DNA of 47,500 bases from Symbiodinium natans (taxonomy: Eukaryota > Sar > Dinophyceae > Suessiales > Symbiodiniaceae): contig CAJNDS010002068.1 in assembly GCA_905221605.1 (NCBI GenBank), positions 1,489,251 to 1,536,750 of the forward strand, read 5' to 3'. Numbering within the stretch: position 1 is the first letter of the stretch; each line of letters starts with the position of its first letter. The notes beneath the pieces were generated by a model that did not search any database, had not been told where the DNA came from, and was given only the letters and a program-made list of their open reading frames with translations. Below are positions 31,401-43,900 of the stretch, in pieces. The position numbers and the translations under genes were made by a program.

Positions 31401-31730
31401 GTTCAGGGTTTAGGGTTTAGGGTTCAGGGTTCAGGCTTCGGGGTTTAGGCTTTAGGCTTTAGGCTTTAGGCTTTAGGCTTTAGGCTTTAGGCTTTAGGCT
31501 TTAGGCTTGAGGCTTGAGGCTTGAGGCTTGAGGCTTGAGGCTTTAGGCTTTAGGCTTTAGGCTTTAGGCTTTAGGCTTTAGGCTTTAGGCTTTAGGGTTG
31601 TTAGTTGTTGTTAGGGTTTAGGGTTTAGGGTTTAGGGTTTACGGTTTAGGGTTTAGGGTTTAGGGTTTAGGGTTTAAGGTTTAGGGTCTAGGGTTTAGGG
31701 TTTAGGGTTTAGGGTTTAGGGTTTAGGGCT
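31395..31730. repeat. GGCTTTA variant array inside TTTAGGG
   Basis: TTCAGGG/TTTAGGG units give way at 31436 to GGCTTTA, with a central block of GGCTTGA (around 31506-31540), then back to GGCTTTA until 31597 and finally TTTAGGG to 31730. The nested, nearly symmetric order of variants records stepwise expansion. Confidence 0.9.
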
Positions 31731-31731
31731 T

Positions 31732-31843
31732 GGCTTGGTAGCCCCAGGGAACCCTTTACCCTTTTTTTTTGTTATGGGTTCCCTTATAAAGTAACCAACC
31801 CAAAAAGGGTGCCCTTATCATAATATGGCTACCGGGCTACCAA
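31732..31843. mobile_element. TIR element, singleton
   Basis: Ends cttggtagccc and gggctaccaag are perfect 11-bp inverted repeats. The interior holds gggttcccttataaag and ccaaaaagggtgccctta, resembling the core of family 3. It directly follows a TTTAGGG array. Confidence 0.65.
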
Positions 31844-32364
31844 GAGGGTCTAGGGTTTAGTTTGGGCTTGGGGTTCTTGAAGGGTTTTGGGCCTAGGATA
31901 AACCCTTAAGCCTAAATCCTCAACCCGAACCCCCCTGAAAGGGACTCCAATACCCCTTAATGAAGGAATATTCCCTAAAATGTAATGGGGTTCCGTAGCA
32001 CTAAAGCCTAAACCTAAACCCCACTTGTTTAAGGATTAGTCTTGAATTAAGGAGTACTCGAGTCTCTGGGAATTCTTTGTTCCAAGACGGGTTGTACGGA
32101 GGCGTAGAGCGCATGATCGGGCTTAGGGTTTTGGATTCGGGTTTAGGGATTAGGGTTTAGGGTTTAGGGTTTGGGGTTTGGGTTTAGGATTAGGGTTTAG
32201 AGTTTAGGGAAGTTACGCATGGTCCTTTCAATATAGCCCCTTACCTTTTTTAAAAGTTTCTGAAGTATGGCCTTTGGTTTATAGGGCGTATGGCGGGTAT
32301 ATAAGGATTCCCCAAGTCAGGACCCCATATTCAGGGACCATTTTCCGCCCTCTTCTTTAGGGAT

Positions 32365-32766
32365 TACTTGGAGGGTCATGGTACTTTCTTACCAATTATA
32401 ACTGTACTTATAAACCACTTATCGGCCCCTTAAGTGCCCTAATATGGTTATAAGTACAGTTATAGTTGGTTAATAAGTACCATGAACCTCCAAGTAGGAT
32501 CTCTGAGGGCCGAGGTCTTTAGTGCAAGGGCGCCTTATTCGAGGGATCCTAACTTAGACCAACTACCCAGTTGAGCATGAGAGCTGCGCATGTCGAAGGC
32601 TGCAGCCCCCATATTAGCTAGTACCGTCGAACTTGGAGGTTCATGGTACTTCTGAAAAAGTGGTGCAAGATTTCCTCCATCCACAGTATTAGGGCACTTG
32701 AGGGGCTTGCAAGTGGGTTATAAGTACAGTTCTACTTGGTTGGTGAGGACCATGAACCTCCAAGTA
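32365..32766. mobile_element. Two MITE-like family 1 copies in tandem
   Basis: Copies at 32365-32496 and 32631-32766 both have inverted ends related to tacttggaggttcatggtac. The first retains both paired inner arms (ataactgtacttataa / ttataagtacagttata). The second is more diverged inside. The 135 bp between them shows nothing coding. Confidence 0.8.
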
Positions 32767-32899
32767 GGCGTTTGTATTCCACATTGGGCTTTCACTTCCT
32801 GGACACCTCAACGCTCCCAAAATCCCTAAACCTTAAACCCTAAACCCCCCAACTCTCAAAAGCACGAGATAGGATTCCACAGAAAGCCAGAGTCTGAAG

Positions 32900-32952
32900 G
32901 CATCGACTTCCTGGAGGAGGGTCTGGAGATGCGCTGCCGGCATGTTGCAAAG
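32900..32952 (+). CDS. Exon-like island, product unknown
   Basis: After a gtctgaag|G acceptor it reads IDFLEEGLEMRCRHVAK to a GA donor (AAG|GAAGAT). A GC donor six bases later is also possible. The overlapping minus-strand frame has poorer composition, so I prefer the + strand. Confidence 0.5.
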
Positions 32953-33089
32953 GAAGATGCGAGCCCCTCTAGTATGATAAGCCAACAAAGCAACAAACAG
33001 ATAATATTCCCTATGGTCTGGAAGAACGGTTCTCATTTATTATTAGATTTTTGCGAGGGGTTCTTCAGCAAATAGTCGGAAATGCGCCT

Positions 33090-33360
33090 GCTAGGGTAGT
33101 CTAGAATAGATGGCAGCCTGTTATAGTCTACTCAAGTCAAGTACACTAGAAAAATATTTTTCTCTTTCGCAGTCTCTAAAAGTCTATTAAAGCCGAGTAG
33201 AATTTTAATAGATTGCAGTCTGCTGTACTCTATGAAAGTAAAGTAAACTACTGTAGAATATATGGCAGTCTGTCATATATATATATATATTGTCTACTAA
33301 AGTAAAGTAGACTAGAAAATATGGCAGCCTGTTATAGTCTATTGACGTCAAGTAGAGCAC
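33090..33360. repeat. Tandem degenerate repeat, about 70-bp unit
   Basis: Four diverged copies of a unit containing atggcagcctgttatagtct followed by an agtcaagtagac-like stretch; parts are mutually inverted (tagactagaaaatatggcag). AT-rich and non-coding. Confidence 0.65.
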
Positions 33361-33530
33361 ATGAGGTTACCAGGCAAGTACGTATCTAGGAGTAGCCTAA
33401 GGAGCCCTTAACAAACTCGCATTCGTGACAGCTATGCATTTGAAGGTGTCTTTGGGGTTCCTGAAGCAAATCCTCGATAGCACGATGGCCCCCTTAGGAA
33501 ACCCTGTTCATTCTTCTAAAGAGAGAGGTA

Positions 33531-33532
33531 GA

Positions 33533-33575
<43 letters not shown>

Positions 33576-33590
33576 CAATACATACATACA

Positions 33591-33622
<32 letters not shown>

Positions 33623-33635
33623 CATACATACATAC

Positions 33636-33684
<49 letters not shown>

Positions 33685-33756
33685 TATATATATACATATT
33701 CATTTATTTATACATTTATATATAAATATATACATATGTACATATTTATATACTTA

Positions 33757-33787
<31 letters not shown>

Positions 33788-33835
33788 TTATATTTATATT
33801 TATTTATGTATTTGCATTTTATATTTATATTTTTA
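33531..33835. repeat. Compound microsatellite
   Basis: (GA)n at 33531-33575, (TACA)n to about 33630, (TATACA)n to 33690, (TA)n, then TTTATA units to about 33810. The long Tyr/Ile frames on both strands are artefacts. Confidence 0.95.
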
Positions 33836-33904
33836 TATTCCCCACCCTCGGTGTGGGGTTGTTAGATTTGAAACTCAACTCTTCTCCTCGCCCGGTCTAC
33901 TCCT

Positions 33905-34185
33905 CGCTCATCCCTGGAGTGCCCAACCCCAAAGTGTCCCTGCAGTGCCCAACTCTAAATGCCCAACCCCAGAGTCTGGAGTGCCCAACCCCAGAGTGCC
34001 CAACACTGGAGTGCCCAACCCCACAGAGTCTCCCTGGAGTGCCCAGCCCCAGACTCTCCCTGGACCACAGAGTCTCCCTGAGTGCCAAACCCCGAGTCTC
34101 CCAGAGTCTCCTCCACCCAACCCCAGAGTGTCCCCGGAGCGCCCAGCCCCAGAGTGTCCCTGGAGTGCCCAACCCCAGAGTATCT
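33905..34185. repeat. Minisatellite, CCCAACCCCAGAGTGTCCCT type
   Basis: About a dozen irregular copies of a 17-30 bp unit built from tggagtgcccaaccccagag. Frames on both strands look like proteins with repeated PNP or GLGT motifs but follow the repeat, so I do not call a gene. Confidence 0.85.
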
Positions 34186-34930
34186 CTACCGAGAGAGGGT
34201 GGGGATGTTCGAAGTAAACAGTTTTATTTATTTATAACACCCAATGCTGAGAGATATGGTTCTGACGGCAGTACCGTGCACAGATTTCAAGGAAGAAGTT
34301 CTGATCTCACGTGCGAAGCAGAGCGCTTTCCGGATGGCTTCCTTGCGTTTCTGGCTTCGTGGTCGTTCGTCAGTTTAGGGTTTAGGGTTAAGGGTTTAGG
34401 GCTTATGGTTTAGGGTTTAGGGTTTTTGGTTTAGAGTTTGGGGTTTGGGGTTTAGAGCAGGTCCGGTTTTGCTTGAAAATTCGCCGACTGCCTTTCTGTG
34501 TTTCTGGCCTGCCCTTGCGCAACGGGCAGGCTGACGTATCTCACATCCTTCTGCAGCACGCCCATCCCCACAGCGCTGTGGGGTCCGCCGGGGGCCCTTG
34601 AGGGTCTGGCTTTGGAAGATTTAAGGGCTTACGGTTTAGGGTTTAGGGTTTTTGACAGGGCCCATGTACTTATATCGTATATGCTTGTGCCTGAAAAAGC
34701 GGGGGGCGGGGGGGTGGGGGGGGGGATTCCGAAAAAGTAGGTTTGGGCCCCAAGCCCTAGACCTTAAACACTGGATCCCTTAATGATTTAAGGTTGTGGT
34801 CCCAAGTGTCCGCCCACGCATTTTGGCAGAGACTGGCAAGCATCTGTCGTCCCCCCCTAAACCCTAAACCCTGACCCCTGAACCCTAAACCCTAAACCCT
34901 AAACCCTACCTTGGCGGCCATGAAACAAAG

Positions 34931-37900
34931 GTTTCCGCGGCTGTACCAAGCCGTCTGTGGCAAGTCCACGGCCTCGCTGCAGCTGCCAGAGGTCTTAGAG
35001 GCGCCAGGGGGGGCTCTCAGAGGGTTAGGGTTTAGGGTTTAGGGTTTAGGGTTTAGGGTTTAGGGTTTAGGGTTTAGGGTTCAGGGTGTAGAGCTTCCAA
35101 AGTCCCGCAGACTCAGGAGTAGGATGAACCCTAAAAAACCTAAAACCCTAAATCCCCAAACAACGCGCGACCACAAACAGCACTAGAGCCGAACCATGTG
35201 TTGCTCCATGAAAAGCTACTTTTTCAAAAAAATCAAAAGTAAAACATAAGAATCCCCGTATTGCTCCTATAAGGAAGAATCTGTGTTTAATTTGTTGGCG
35301 GTTCCTTGGACAAACAGTAACCCTGAACCCTAAACCCTAAACCCTCAACTCTCAACCCTCAACCCTAAACCCTAAACCCTAAACCCTGAACCCTAAACCC
35401 TAAACCCTATAAAGAAGGGTGGCTGGGCGCCTGACTTCATGACCAACATCCTCGAGCCGATGTTGCCTGGCACCCGGGATGTGGTCAGAAGCTGTCAACC
35501 TGCAAAGGCTCTACTTGGAGGGTTTAGGGTTTAGGGTTTAGGGTTTAGGGTTTAGGGTTTAGGGTTTAGGGTTTAGGGTTTCAGGTTCGTGGGTAGGTAG
35601 AAATAGGGTATAAGTACCCCAAATGCGCTTAAATGTATAGCTACCATGCATATAAATCTGCCTCTAACTACCCACCATGAACCTCCAAGTACTTAGCTTT
35701 TGTCACATCCCTTAGATCAGACTTAACCGCAAAACCCTAAACTCTAAACCCAGACCCCAGACCGCAAACCCCAAACCACAAACCCTAAACCCTAAACCCT
35801 AAACCCTAAACCCTAACTCCAGCTTATGGCTGAATGCCCAGGAACTACGTCGCTCGAGGCCCCGTGGAGGTGATCTTCTCGGGCACTTGGTCCGAGGCAC
35901 TTTGCGGGCTCAGAACAACAATGTGATGGGTTTAGGGTTTAGGGTTTAGGGTTTAGGGTTTAGGGTTTAGGGTTTAGGGTTTAGGGTTTAGGGTTTAGGG
36001 TTTAGGGTTTATGTGACCATTTATATGTATCTCACATATATGTGTGGTTCAAGGCTTCTAGGGTATCATACATATACACAGCATGAAATATGTTGGTAGT
36101 ATGTGTTTTTTGCTTGCGAACATTTATATCTCTAGATATATGCAGACAAAAGAATAAGTAATTAAGCCCTAAACCCTAAACCCTAAAACTTTATATATAT
36201 ATATATACAAATTTATGTACGTGTCTTTTGCCAATGGCTTCGGGCGTAGCCTGCGCATCCTGGGGCGCTTGAGATCGGGTTGCGACAGGTGCTGTCCCTT
36301 TTTTCGTCTTACACGCAGTACATTGTTACAAGGGCTTAGGGTTCAGGGTTTAGGGTTTAGGGTTTCGGGTTTAGGGTTTCGGGTTTAGGGTTTCGGGTCT
36401 ATCGGTCCATGGGTCCATGGCCCCTTTTGTATGGTCCCTTCACCTTTTCGCACTGAAGTCTGGGCCCTTGGGTCTTTGTAGATATATGCATATATATATA
36501 TATGATATATATATATATGCATAAAGAATAGATTTCCATAGTATAGAATAATCCATGTAGGGGTCAATACGGGGTATAGAACTAGGACCCGGAGTAGGCC
36601 CTGACTTCCTTTTTTTAGGCTTCGGGTTCCCTCATCATCCCCTCAAAGCCAAAAAGTGTACCTTTTTTACTCCCGGGTCTAGAGAAGGTTCCCCAAGTGA
36701 GGGCCGAAACTAAGGGGCCCCGCCAAGATGTATGTCAAGGCAGCAGATCTGCAAACACCCAGGATGTAGAAGTCCTAAACCCTAACCCTGAACCCCATAC
36801 TCGAAGTCCGAAACCCCAAACCCTAAACCCTCTACCGAAACCGCAAACCCTAAACCCTAAACTCACCCGAAGAACGCAGCTGCCCGAGGGTAACATGACC
36901 TACGCCGACATGGTTTTCAACATGGTCAAGAAGGCCTCTGCACGTAATCTCTGTCTTTCGGGCTTTGCAAACCCTGAGGAGCTGGGTAGGTGACCTTTAT
37001 CCTTTTTGGTGATTTAGGGTTTAGGGTTTAGGGTTTAGGGTTCAGGGTTCAGGGTTTAGGGTTTAGGGTTTAGGCTTATATAGAACCCTACTATGTATAA
37101 GAGGGTAACCTTTTTTGAGCTAGGGGATCCAGCCCTAGGAACCTGGGTTACCGCATGACGCGAGATGACTTTGGGTTGGGAAACCCAAGTAGCCGGCAAT
37201 TCCACAGCGGCAACCAGAAGCTGCCATTGCAGTGACTCAAGTCTTGTGCAGGAGTTGACTCCCCAACCCTAAGATCTACACCCCAAACCCCAAACCCTAA
37301 ACCCTAAACCCTAAAGCCAACTTATTCCCCCAAGCACTTGCAGCGCCACCGAAACACGCGGCTACTTCTACTATTTGCTTAAGAACCCCAAAAGCATATG
37401 AAAAAAAACACATTCCCTACAATATCCTTATAAGGAAGAAAAAAGTTTGTGTGTTTTTGAGGGGTTCTTAAGCAACTACATAAAACAAAAACAATCCCTA
37501 CATTACCCTTATAAGGAAGATTTGTTTCTTTTTGTTTTTTGTTTGGGGGAGGTTTCTTAGGCAACCCTAAACCCTAAACCTCAGCAACCACTAGATTTGC
37601 GCAGGTCTTGCATATGCCGGGCGTCGGCTCCGAGAAGGCCAGGTGGGAGGGGGTTTTGGGTTTAGGGTTTAGGGTTTGGGGTTTAGGGTTTAGGGTTTAG
37701 GGTTTAGGGCATGTTTCTCTTTTTCTCTTCAAGGGCTTGTTGCGAGATGGGTGACGTGGCAAGTCTCGTGGCTATCCACAGAAGAACGAAAGATCTATCC
37801 CTCTTCCGGAATTCCAAAGCACGGCAAGTAAGCACCCATCCAAGCCTCGGCAGAAGCCTTCCAAACTAGCCAAGAGCATTAGGGTTACTACCCAAGACCA

Positions 37901-40900
37901 TTAGGGTTTAGGGTTTAGGGTTTAGGGTTTAGGGTTTAGGGTTTAGGGCATTCCCTTGAGGATGCCGCGGCTGCCACAGAGTTGGCCACAGCCCTCTTTG
38001 CGCACGCAGCGCCTCCAGGCGCAGTCTGCGGCTTTTGTGCTCCTTCATGTTCACCCAGACTGCTGAATGTACCCTAAACCCTAAACCCTAAACCCTAAAC
38101 CCTAAACCCTAAACCCTAAACCCTAAACCCTAAACCCTAAACCCTAAACCCTAAACCCTAAGCCCTAAGCCCTAAGCCCTAAACCCTAAACCCTAAACCC
38201 TAAACCCTAACCCTAAACCCTAAACCTCAGCAGACGTCATGTAGGCACATGAGGTACCAGGTTCGTGGCCGGGTGCTTTTAGGCCGAGACGTGCGGAGTT
38301 TGACTTGACAATGTGCTTTGGCATTAACTAAGACCCAGAGTAGTTTAGGGTTTAGGGTTTAGGTTTTTGGTCTCCCTTAGAACTTAAAACCCCCTGTAAA
38401 CCGAAAAGGGTACCCGTTTATTCCTAGGTACTCTTGGGTCTAGAGCATGTGCCCTCCAGTCGGCAGCTCTGCCTTTAAACCTTAAATCTCTCTTCACGGT
38501 CGTGACACTTCGGTATACATGCGGCCGCAATACAGTCTAACGGATTTAAGTTAGGGTTTAGGGTTTAGGGTTTAGGGTTTAGGGTTTAGGGTCTAGGGTC
38601 TAGGGTCTAGAGTCTAGAGTCTAGGGTCAAGAGTATCTTGGACAGACACCTCAGAATTAAAGATGCCTTGCAGTTGCGGACGCCTGGCTCCCGGCTTATT
38701 TCGCCGAGTTCTGGCCTGGAGCCCAGCCATGTGCTACATCGCCGGTGGATACCCTAAACCCTACTTGGAGGTTCACGGTACTTACTAACCAAGTATAACT
38801 GTACTTATAACCCTATTTATAATACCCCTAAAGGGCCTTATAGGGGTCATCCCAATTGCAAGTAGGGTAATAAGCCCAGTTCTAAGTGGTTCTTAAGTCC
38901 CATGAACCTCCAAGTAAACCGTAAACCCTAAACCCCCAATTTTCGTAAGAAGTCGATGCTGGAAAGTGGAGTAGATTGCAGGCTTTTTGCCCCGGGGCCC
39001 ATTCTCAAAGACATGCATGGGAGACAGGAGAGCGGCGCCAGGTAATAAACCATTTCGGTTTATGGTGTTACTGGTTTAGGGTTCCTGGTATTTAGGGCTT
39101 GTACCCCTAAACCCTAAACCCTAAACCCTAAACCCTAAACCCTAAACCCTAAACCCTAAACCCTAAACCCTAAACCCTAAACCCTAAACCCCCTAAACCT
39201 TAAGGATCCTTAGGGATCCTTAGTGAGGAAGCGCGTGTCCGAAGTGGAGACCCGCGACCTCCGGCAAGCGCTGCTCGTCGCTTTTGCGACGCAGATGTGG
39301 CGACCCGGGGGCTGAGGGTTTAGGGTTTAGGGTTTAGGGTTTAGGGTTTGGGGTTTGGGGTTTAGGGTCTAGGATTCAGGGTTTGAGGTTTCGGGGGTTT
39401 ACTCGGGCTGAGGGTTTAAAATTTTGACCTTTTAGTGTTTAGGGTCTAGTGTTTAGGGCTGACGGCTTAATAGTTTGAACTTTTAGGGGTTTAGGGTTTA
39501 GGGCTGAGGCTTTAAAATTTTGAACTTCTAGGGTTTAGGGTTTAGGGCTGAGGGTTTAACATTTTGGGTTTGTAGGGTCGGTTTAGGGCTGAGGGTTGGG
39601 CAATTGAACGTTTAGGGTTTCAGGCTTAGGGGTTTAGGATTTAGGGCTTGGTTGTTCATGGGCAGTTATAGTTTAAACTACACTTATAGTATTATAGTCC
39701 TATTTAAGGTACTTCTGAGCCTACGTAGAACTACACATGAACCTATAAGGGATTCAGAAACAAGCCAACACGAAACAGACCCCAGTAAATCACACCAAAG
39801 TTTTAGGGTCTGGGGTTTAGGGATTAGTCCATAGATAGTTGTTATGGGCATCATAGGACTTCCCGAGCTGGGCTTAGGGCACATATCCTAACTCCCTGCT
39901 CTGGCCATAAACCCTAAACCCTAACCCCTAAACCCCAAACCCCAAACCCTAAACCCTAAATCCCCACTTGGGCCAGGTACAACACCGAACTCTTCCTGCG
40001 CTGCACAGAGCAGTCGGGAGTCACTGCCCAGCTTTTCGAGGCATCTAAAGGGTTTAGGGTTTAGGGTTTAGGGTTTAGAGTTTTCGGCGTTGGGTTTGGG
40101 GTTTTGAAAAGGTTACTTAAGAATCTTCTATAAAGGTTGGGCCTTCAGCCAACAGTGGGCCGAGACGTTTTCGCAGTCGCTGGTTAGTGGTTAAGCTGCT
40201 TACGGTTTTTTCTAAGGTTGCAACGGTGTTGAACAAGCAAAGGCATGCAGCATGAATGCTTATCAGTAACCCCCCAAAATGCAGTCGACTCGGCGACAAC
40301 TTCGAAATGCGTCTTGACATTGAGCTCACACGTCATCCACGTGAGACGCTCTGTGAGCCACAGCGCCTGCCTGGCGTCAAGGTCTGGATGAACAAGATTG
40401 GCTCCCTCAAGCGCCTCAGGCACCGCAAGGCACTGTCCTCAGCTGCTACATTTAGCTGCTGTGTTTAGGGGGATTCTGGGTTATTGCAGGAGCCATACAC
40501 CCTAAACCCTAAACCCTAAACGCTAAACGCTAAACGCTAAACGCTAAACGCTAAACCCAAGCGCTCATTAGGAATCATTAGGCATGTCGACATGACTAAG
40601 GGACACTTGAATTGCTCGGGGTGCTTCCGACCTTCCCCTGATTCGTCAAGTGAGCCTTAGCAGGAGAACGAAGACTTTCATGATGTGGTAGGCCCTTAAG
40701 GACCTTTTGTACATACCCTTCTTGGGCTCGCACCTTTTTTTGCAAAGATTCTTCAGAGGTTTTGAAGGGTCAATGAAGTCTTAGTTGAGAATCCCTAAAG
40801 CCTAAAGCCTAACCCTAAATCCTGAACCCTATAAGCCGGATTCTTGCAGGTTGCCCTGCTGGGCTTGGTGCAGCTCCTGCGTATGGGCTGCGCGCAGGCT

Positions 40901-43900
40901 GGAGTTTTCTGTGTGGTCTTCTTGGAGTTGACGGTTACGTAGGGACCCTAAACCCGAAACCCTACGGTTCTCAAGGCTATTGTTGCAGTGTCGGTGTGTG
41001 TGTGTATATATGTATGTGTGTATATGTGTGTGTATATACATATATGTGTATGTGTGTATGTGTGTATGTGTGTGTGTATGTGTGTGTGTATGTGTGTGCA
41101 TATGTATATATTTATACACATCTGTCTCTGTGTGTGTGTGTGTTGCCGGGTGTTGTGCCTCAGTTTTTGCAGGCGCTGCCGGCCAACCTCGCCCAGGGAC
41201 CGCCGTGGGTCCTAAACCGGTCGTTGAGAGGCAGTGAGCTTTGTTGAGTATTGTGGCGTAAGTCACACGGCCTGTTTCGCCTGAGTGGCCCAGTTCCACA
41301 TAGGAGGATCAAGAGATTGTCAAAAAGGGGTGGTTCAGTGCCGTTCAAGCCTACTCCGAGGTTCACTGGTGGTTTCCTTCAAGTAGGGTGATGTTCAGTA
41401 AGGTAACTCTACTTGTATAACTGTATAACCTTTTTTAGGTACCCTACCGTAAAACTACACTTCTGACCCTACTGTAACACTATCCCTCCTTTAAAACTAC
41501 ACAAACCCTATAGTTTAAGACTGCACCGGAAACCCTAAACCCTAGACCCTACGTTTATTCCAACCTTAAGAAACTACACATGGACCTCCAACCTAAACCC
41601 TAAAACCCTTTAAACCCTAAACCCAAACCTCCAAGTTTGTTTCAGGACTGCCCCACCTTGTCTGCACGCTGGCAGTCCAGAGCAAGGAGACCCTCCGACT
41701 CAGACACAAGGCCTGTTCACCAAGCCTATCCCGTGGTTTATGGGGTTTAGGGTTAGGGTTTAGGGTTTAGGGTTCAGGGTTCAGAGTTCAGGGTTTAGGG
41801 TTTAGGGTTCAGGGTTCAGGGTTTAATAGGGTTTTGGGTTTTGGGTTTGGGGTTCGGGGTGTCTTTAGGGGTTTGAGGTTCTTCTCCCCATACAAGCACC
41901 TTAACAAGCCAGAACCTACATTTGGTCAGGTTACCTAAGGGTCCTATAGGGGGCTTCATCACCATGGCCTACACAAAGTAGGTTTGGCGTTCTTCAGGCA
42001 AGCGACCCGAAATGAGCAACAGGCGTTGTGACATTCCACCATTTTTGAGAGTATTTAAGCACAATAAGAAATAGAAACTTCAATTTTTAAGACTATCCCA
42101 ACCATGAACTAGATGTTGAATGTGTTTCTCTGCTGGCGAAGCGATGCCAAATACTCGAATCGATACACGTAGCCTGTGTTGGGTCCCTTGAATACTGCCG
42201 CCTGCTCAAATCCGAGACCCTCAACCCCTAACCCCTAACCCCTAACCCCTAAACCCTAAACCCTGAACCCTAAACCCTGAACCCTAAACCCTAAACCCTA
42301 AACCCTAAAGGTATTGAAGTCTTTGGGTTCCCCTGACGACCAGGCAGCGAGCCGACCGGACGAGGAAGAGGACACGGACAGCGAGGACGTTTTAGGGTTT
42401 TGGGGTTTTAGATTTTAGGGTTTTAGGGTTTTAGGGTTTGAGGGAAGAGGATTTAGGGTTTTAGGGTTTTAGGGTTTTAGATTTTAGGGTTTGGGGTTTA
42501 GGTTTTAGGGTTTAGGGTGTCAGTCAAATGGTTTTGGAGGCGAAAAGCCATTCGTCGAATGGTGTTGGGGGCCGAAAAGTTCTTAAGCAAACAGTAGTAA
42601 ACCATTCAAAGATGGCTTTTTTTCTGCTTCAACTCTGCCAGCGTAGGCTTATGGTTTGGGATTTAGGGTTTAGCGTTTAGGGTTAGGGTTGAGGAACGCA
42701 CGTCCTGTGCGACATGGAGCGATGCAAGCCTCAAACATGACATGGAGCGATGCAAGCCCCAGAAGTGAACAGGAACTAGGCGAGAGTGCGGTTTGTCATG
42801 TCGGGCGACACCAAAACTACACATCTCAGGGTTTAGGGTTTAGGGTTTAGGGTTACTGCGACCACGACATCCTTTGCCCGTCACACGGTGCCCTTGCCGG
42901 GAGCGCGATCCGGACACTAAACGATTGTGGCGCCAAGACACGGGAGTCACGAAACCCAGAGACTCCAATGCCCCTTAGAGTAAGGAATATTCCTTAAACC
43001 ATATAAGGAACCCTCGTATATTTTAAGGAATATTCCTGAACCTAAACCCAAAACCCTAAACCGCAAACCCCAAACCATAAACCGTTGCAGGAATATTCCC
43101 TGATTGAGGGGTTTTGGGGTCTCTCGGCAGCGAGCGGCTTTGCGGCAAACTCGCCATCCGCGCTCGTAACGTTGGAACCCCACAGCCATTCGACGAACTT
43201 TTCTAACCGGCCTGCAGAAACCTTAGTCCTTAAACCCCTGCACCCCTACACCCCTAAACCCTAAACCCTAAACCCTAAACCCGAAACCCTAAACCCGAAA
43301 CCGCCCTAAATCCCATTCAGTCATTTGACGCATATGGTGTGCCAGCTTCCAAAAAACCCCGAAGAAGCCTAAAAAAAGGCTCAGCCTTGGCAGCTCAAAG
43401 CCCCCTTCGGTTGCACGGTTTAGGGTACCCTAAACCCTAAACCCTAAACCCTAAACCCTAAACCCTAAACCCTAAACCCTAAACCCTAAACCCTAAACCC
43501 TGGAACCTGAACCTTGAACCCTGAACATGCCATGGAACATGCTCCGAGTCAGGATGGCACAGCGGATCAAGGCCAAGTGGATCAGGCGTGTGCCCCGTTG
43601 CTTCTTTTACTTGCACTTGGGTTTAGGGTTAGGGTTCAGGGTTCAGGGTTCAGGGATTTAGGGGTTAGGCTTTAGGGTGTCTTTGCAGCCAGTTGTTGAG
43701 CAGGTGCTGCGCAAGTTGCAAATGGCGTCTGAGAATGATGACGACAATGAGGATAATGACTCCGAGGACGCCGGTGCATTGTATTCTGCTCTTTGTTTGA
43801 AGCTTGCCGTGCTGGAGGCCCAATAGATAAGGCGCCGAAGTACACCGGAATAGGAGCACAAGAGGACCCAAATTTCGGGAAGCTCCCGCATGATGCCTTG

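Noticed and set aside
33425-34413. Long Tyr/Ile-rich and Pro-rich ORFs
   Set aside because: They follow TA, TACA and CCCAACCCCAGAG repeats, and the opposite strand is open as well.
36385-36567. Minus-strand ORF with Tyr/Ile repeats
   Set aside because: It covers a (TA)n microsatellite and a TTTCGGG tract.
40256-40468. A 70-codon + strand ORF in the gene C intron region, with an overlapping minus-strand ORF
   Set aside because: Some stretches look coding, but both strands are open and no splice junction fits gene C at this place; left unassigned.
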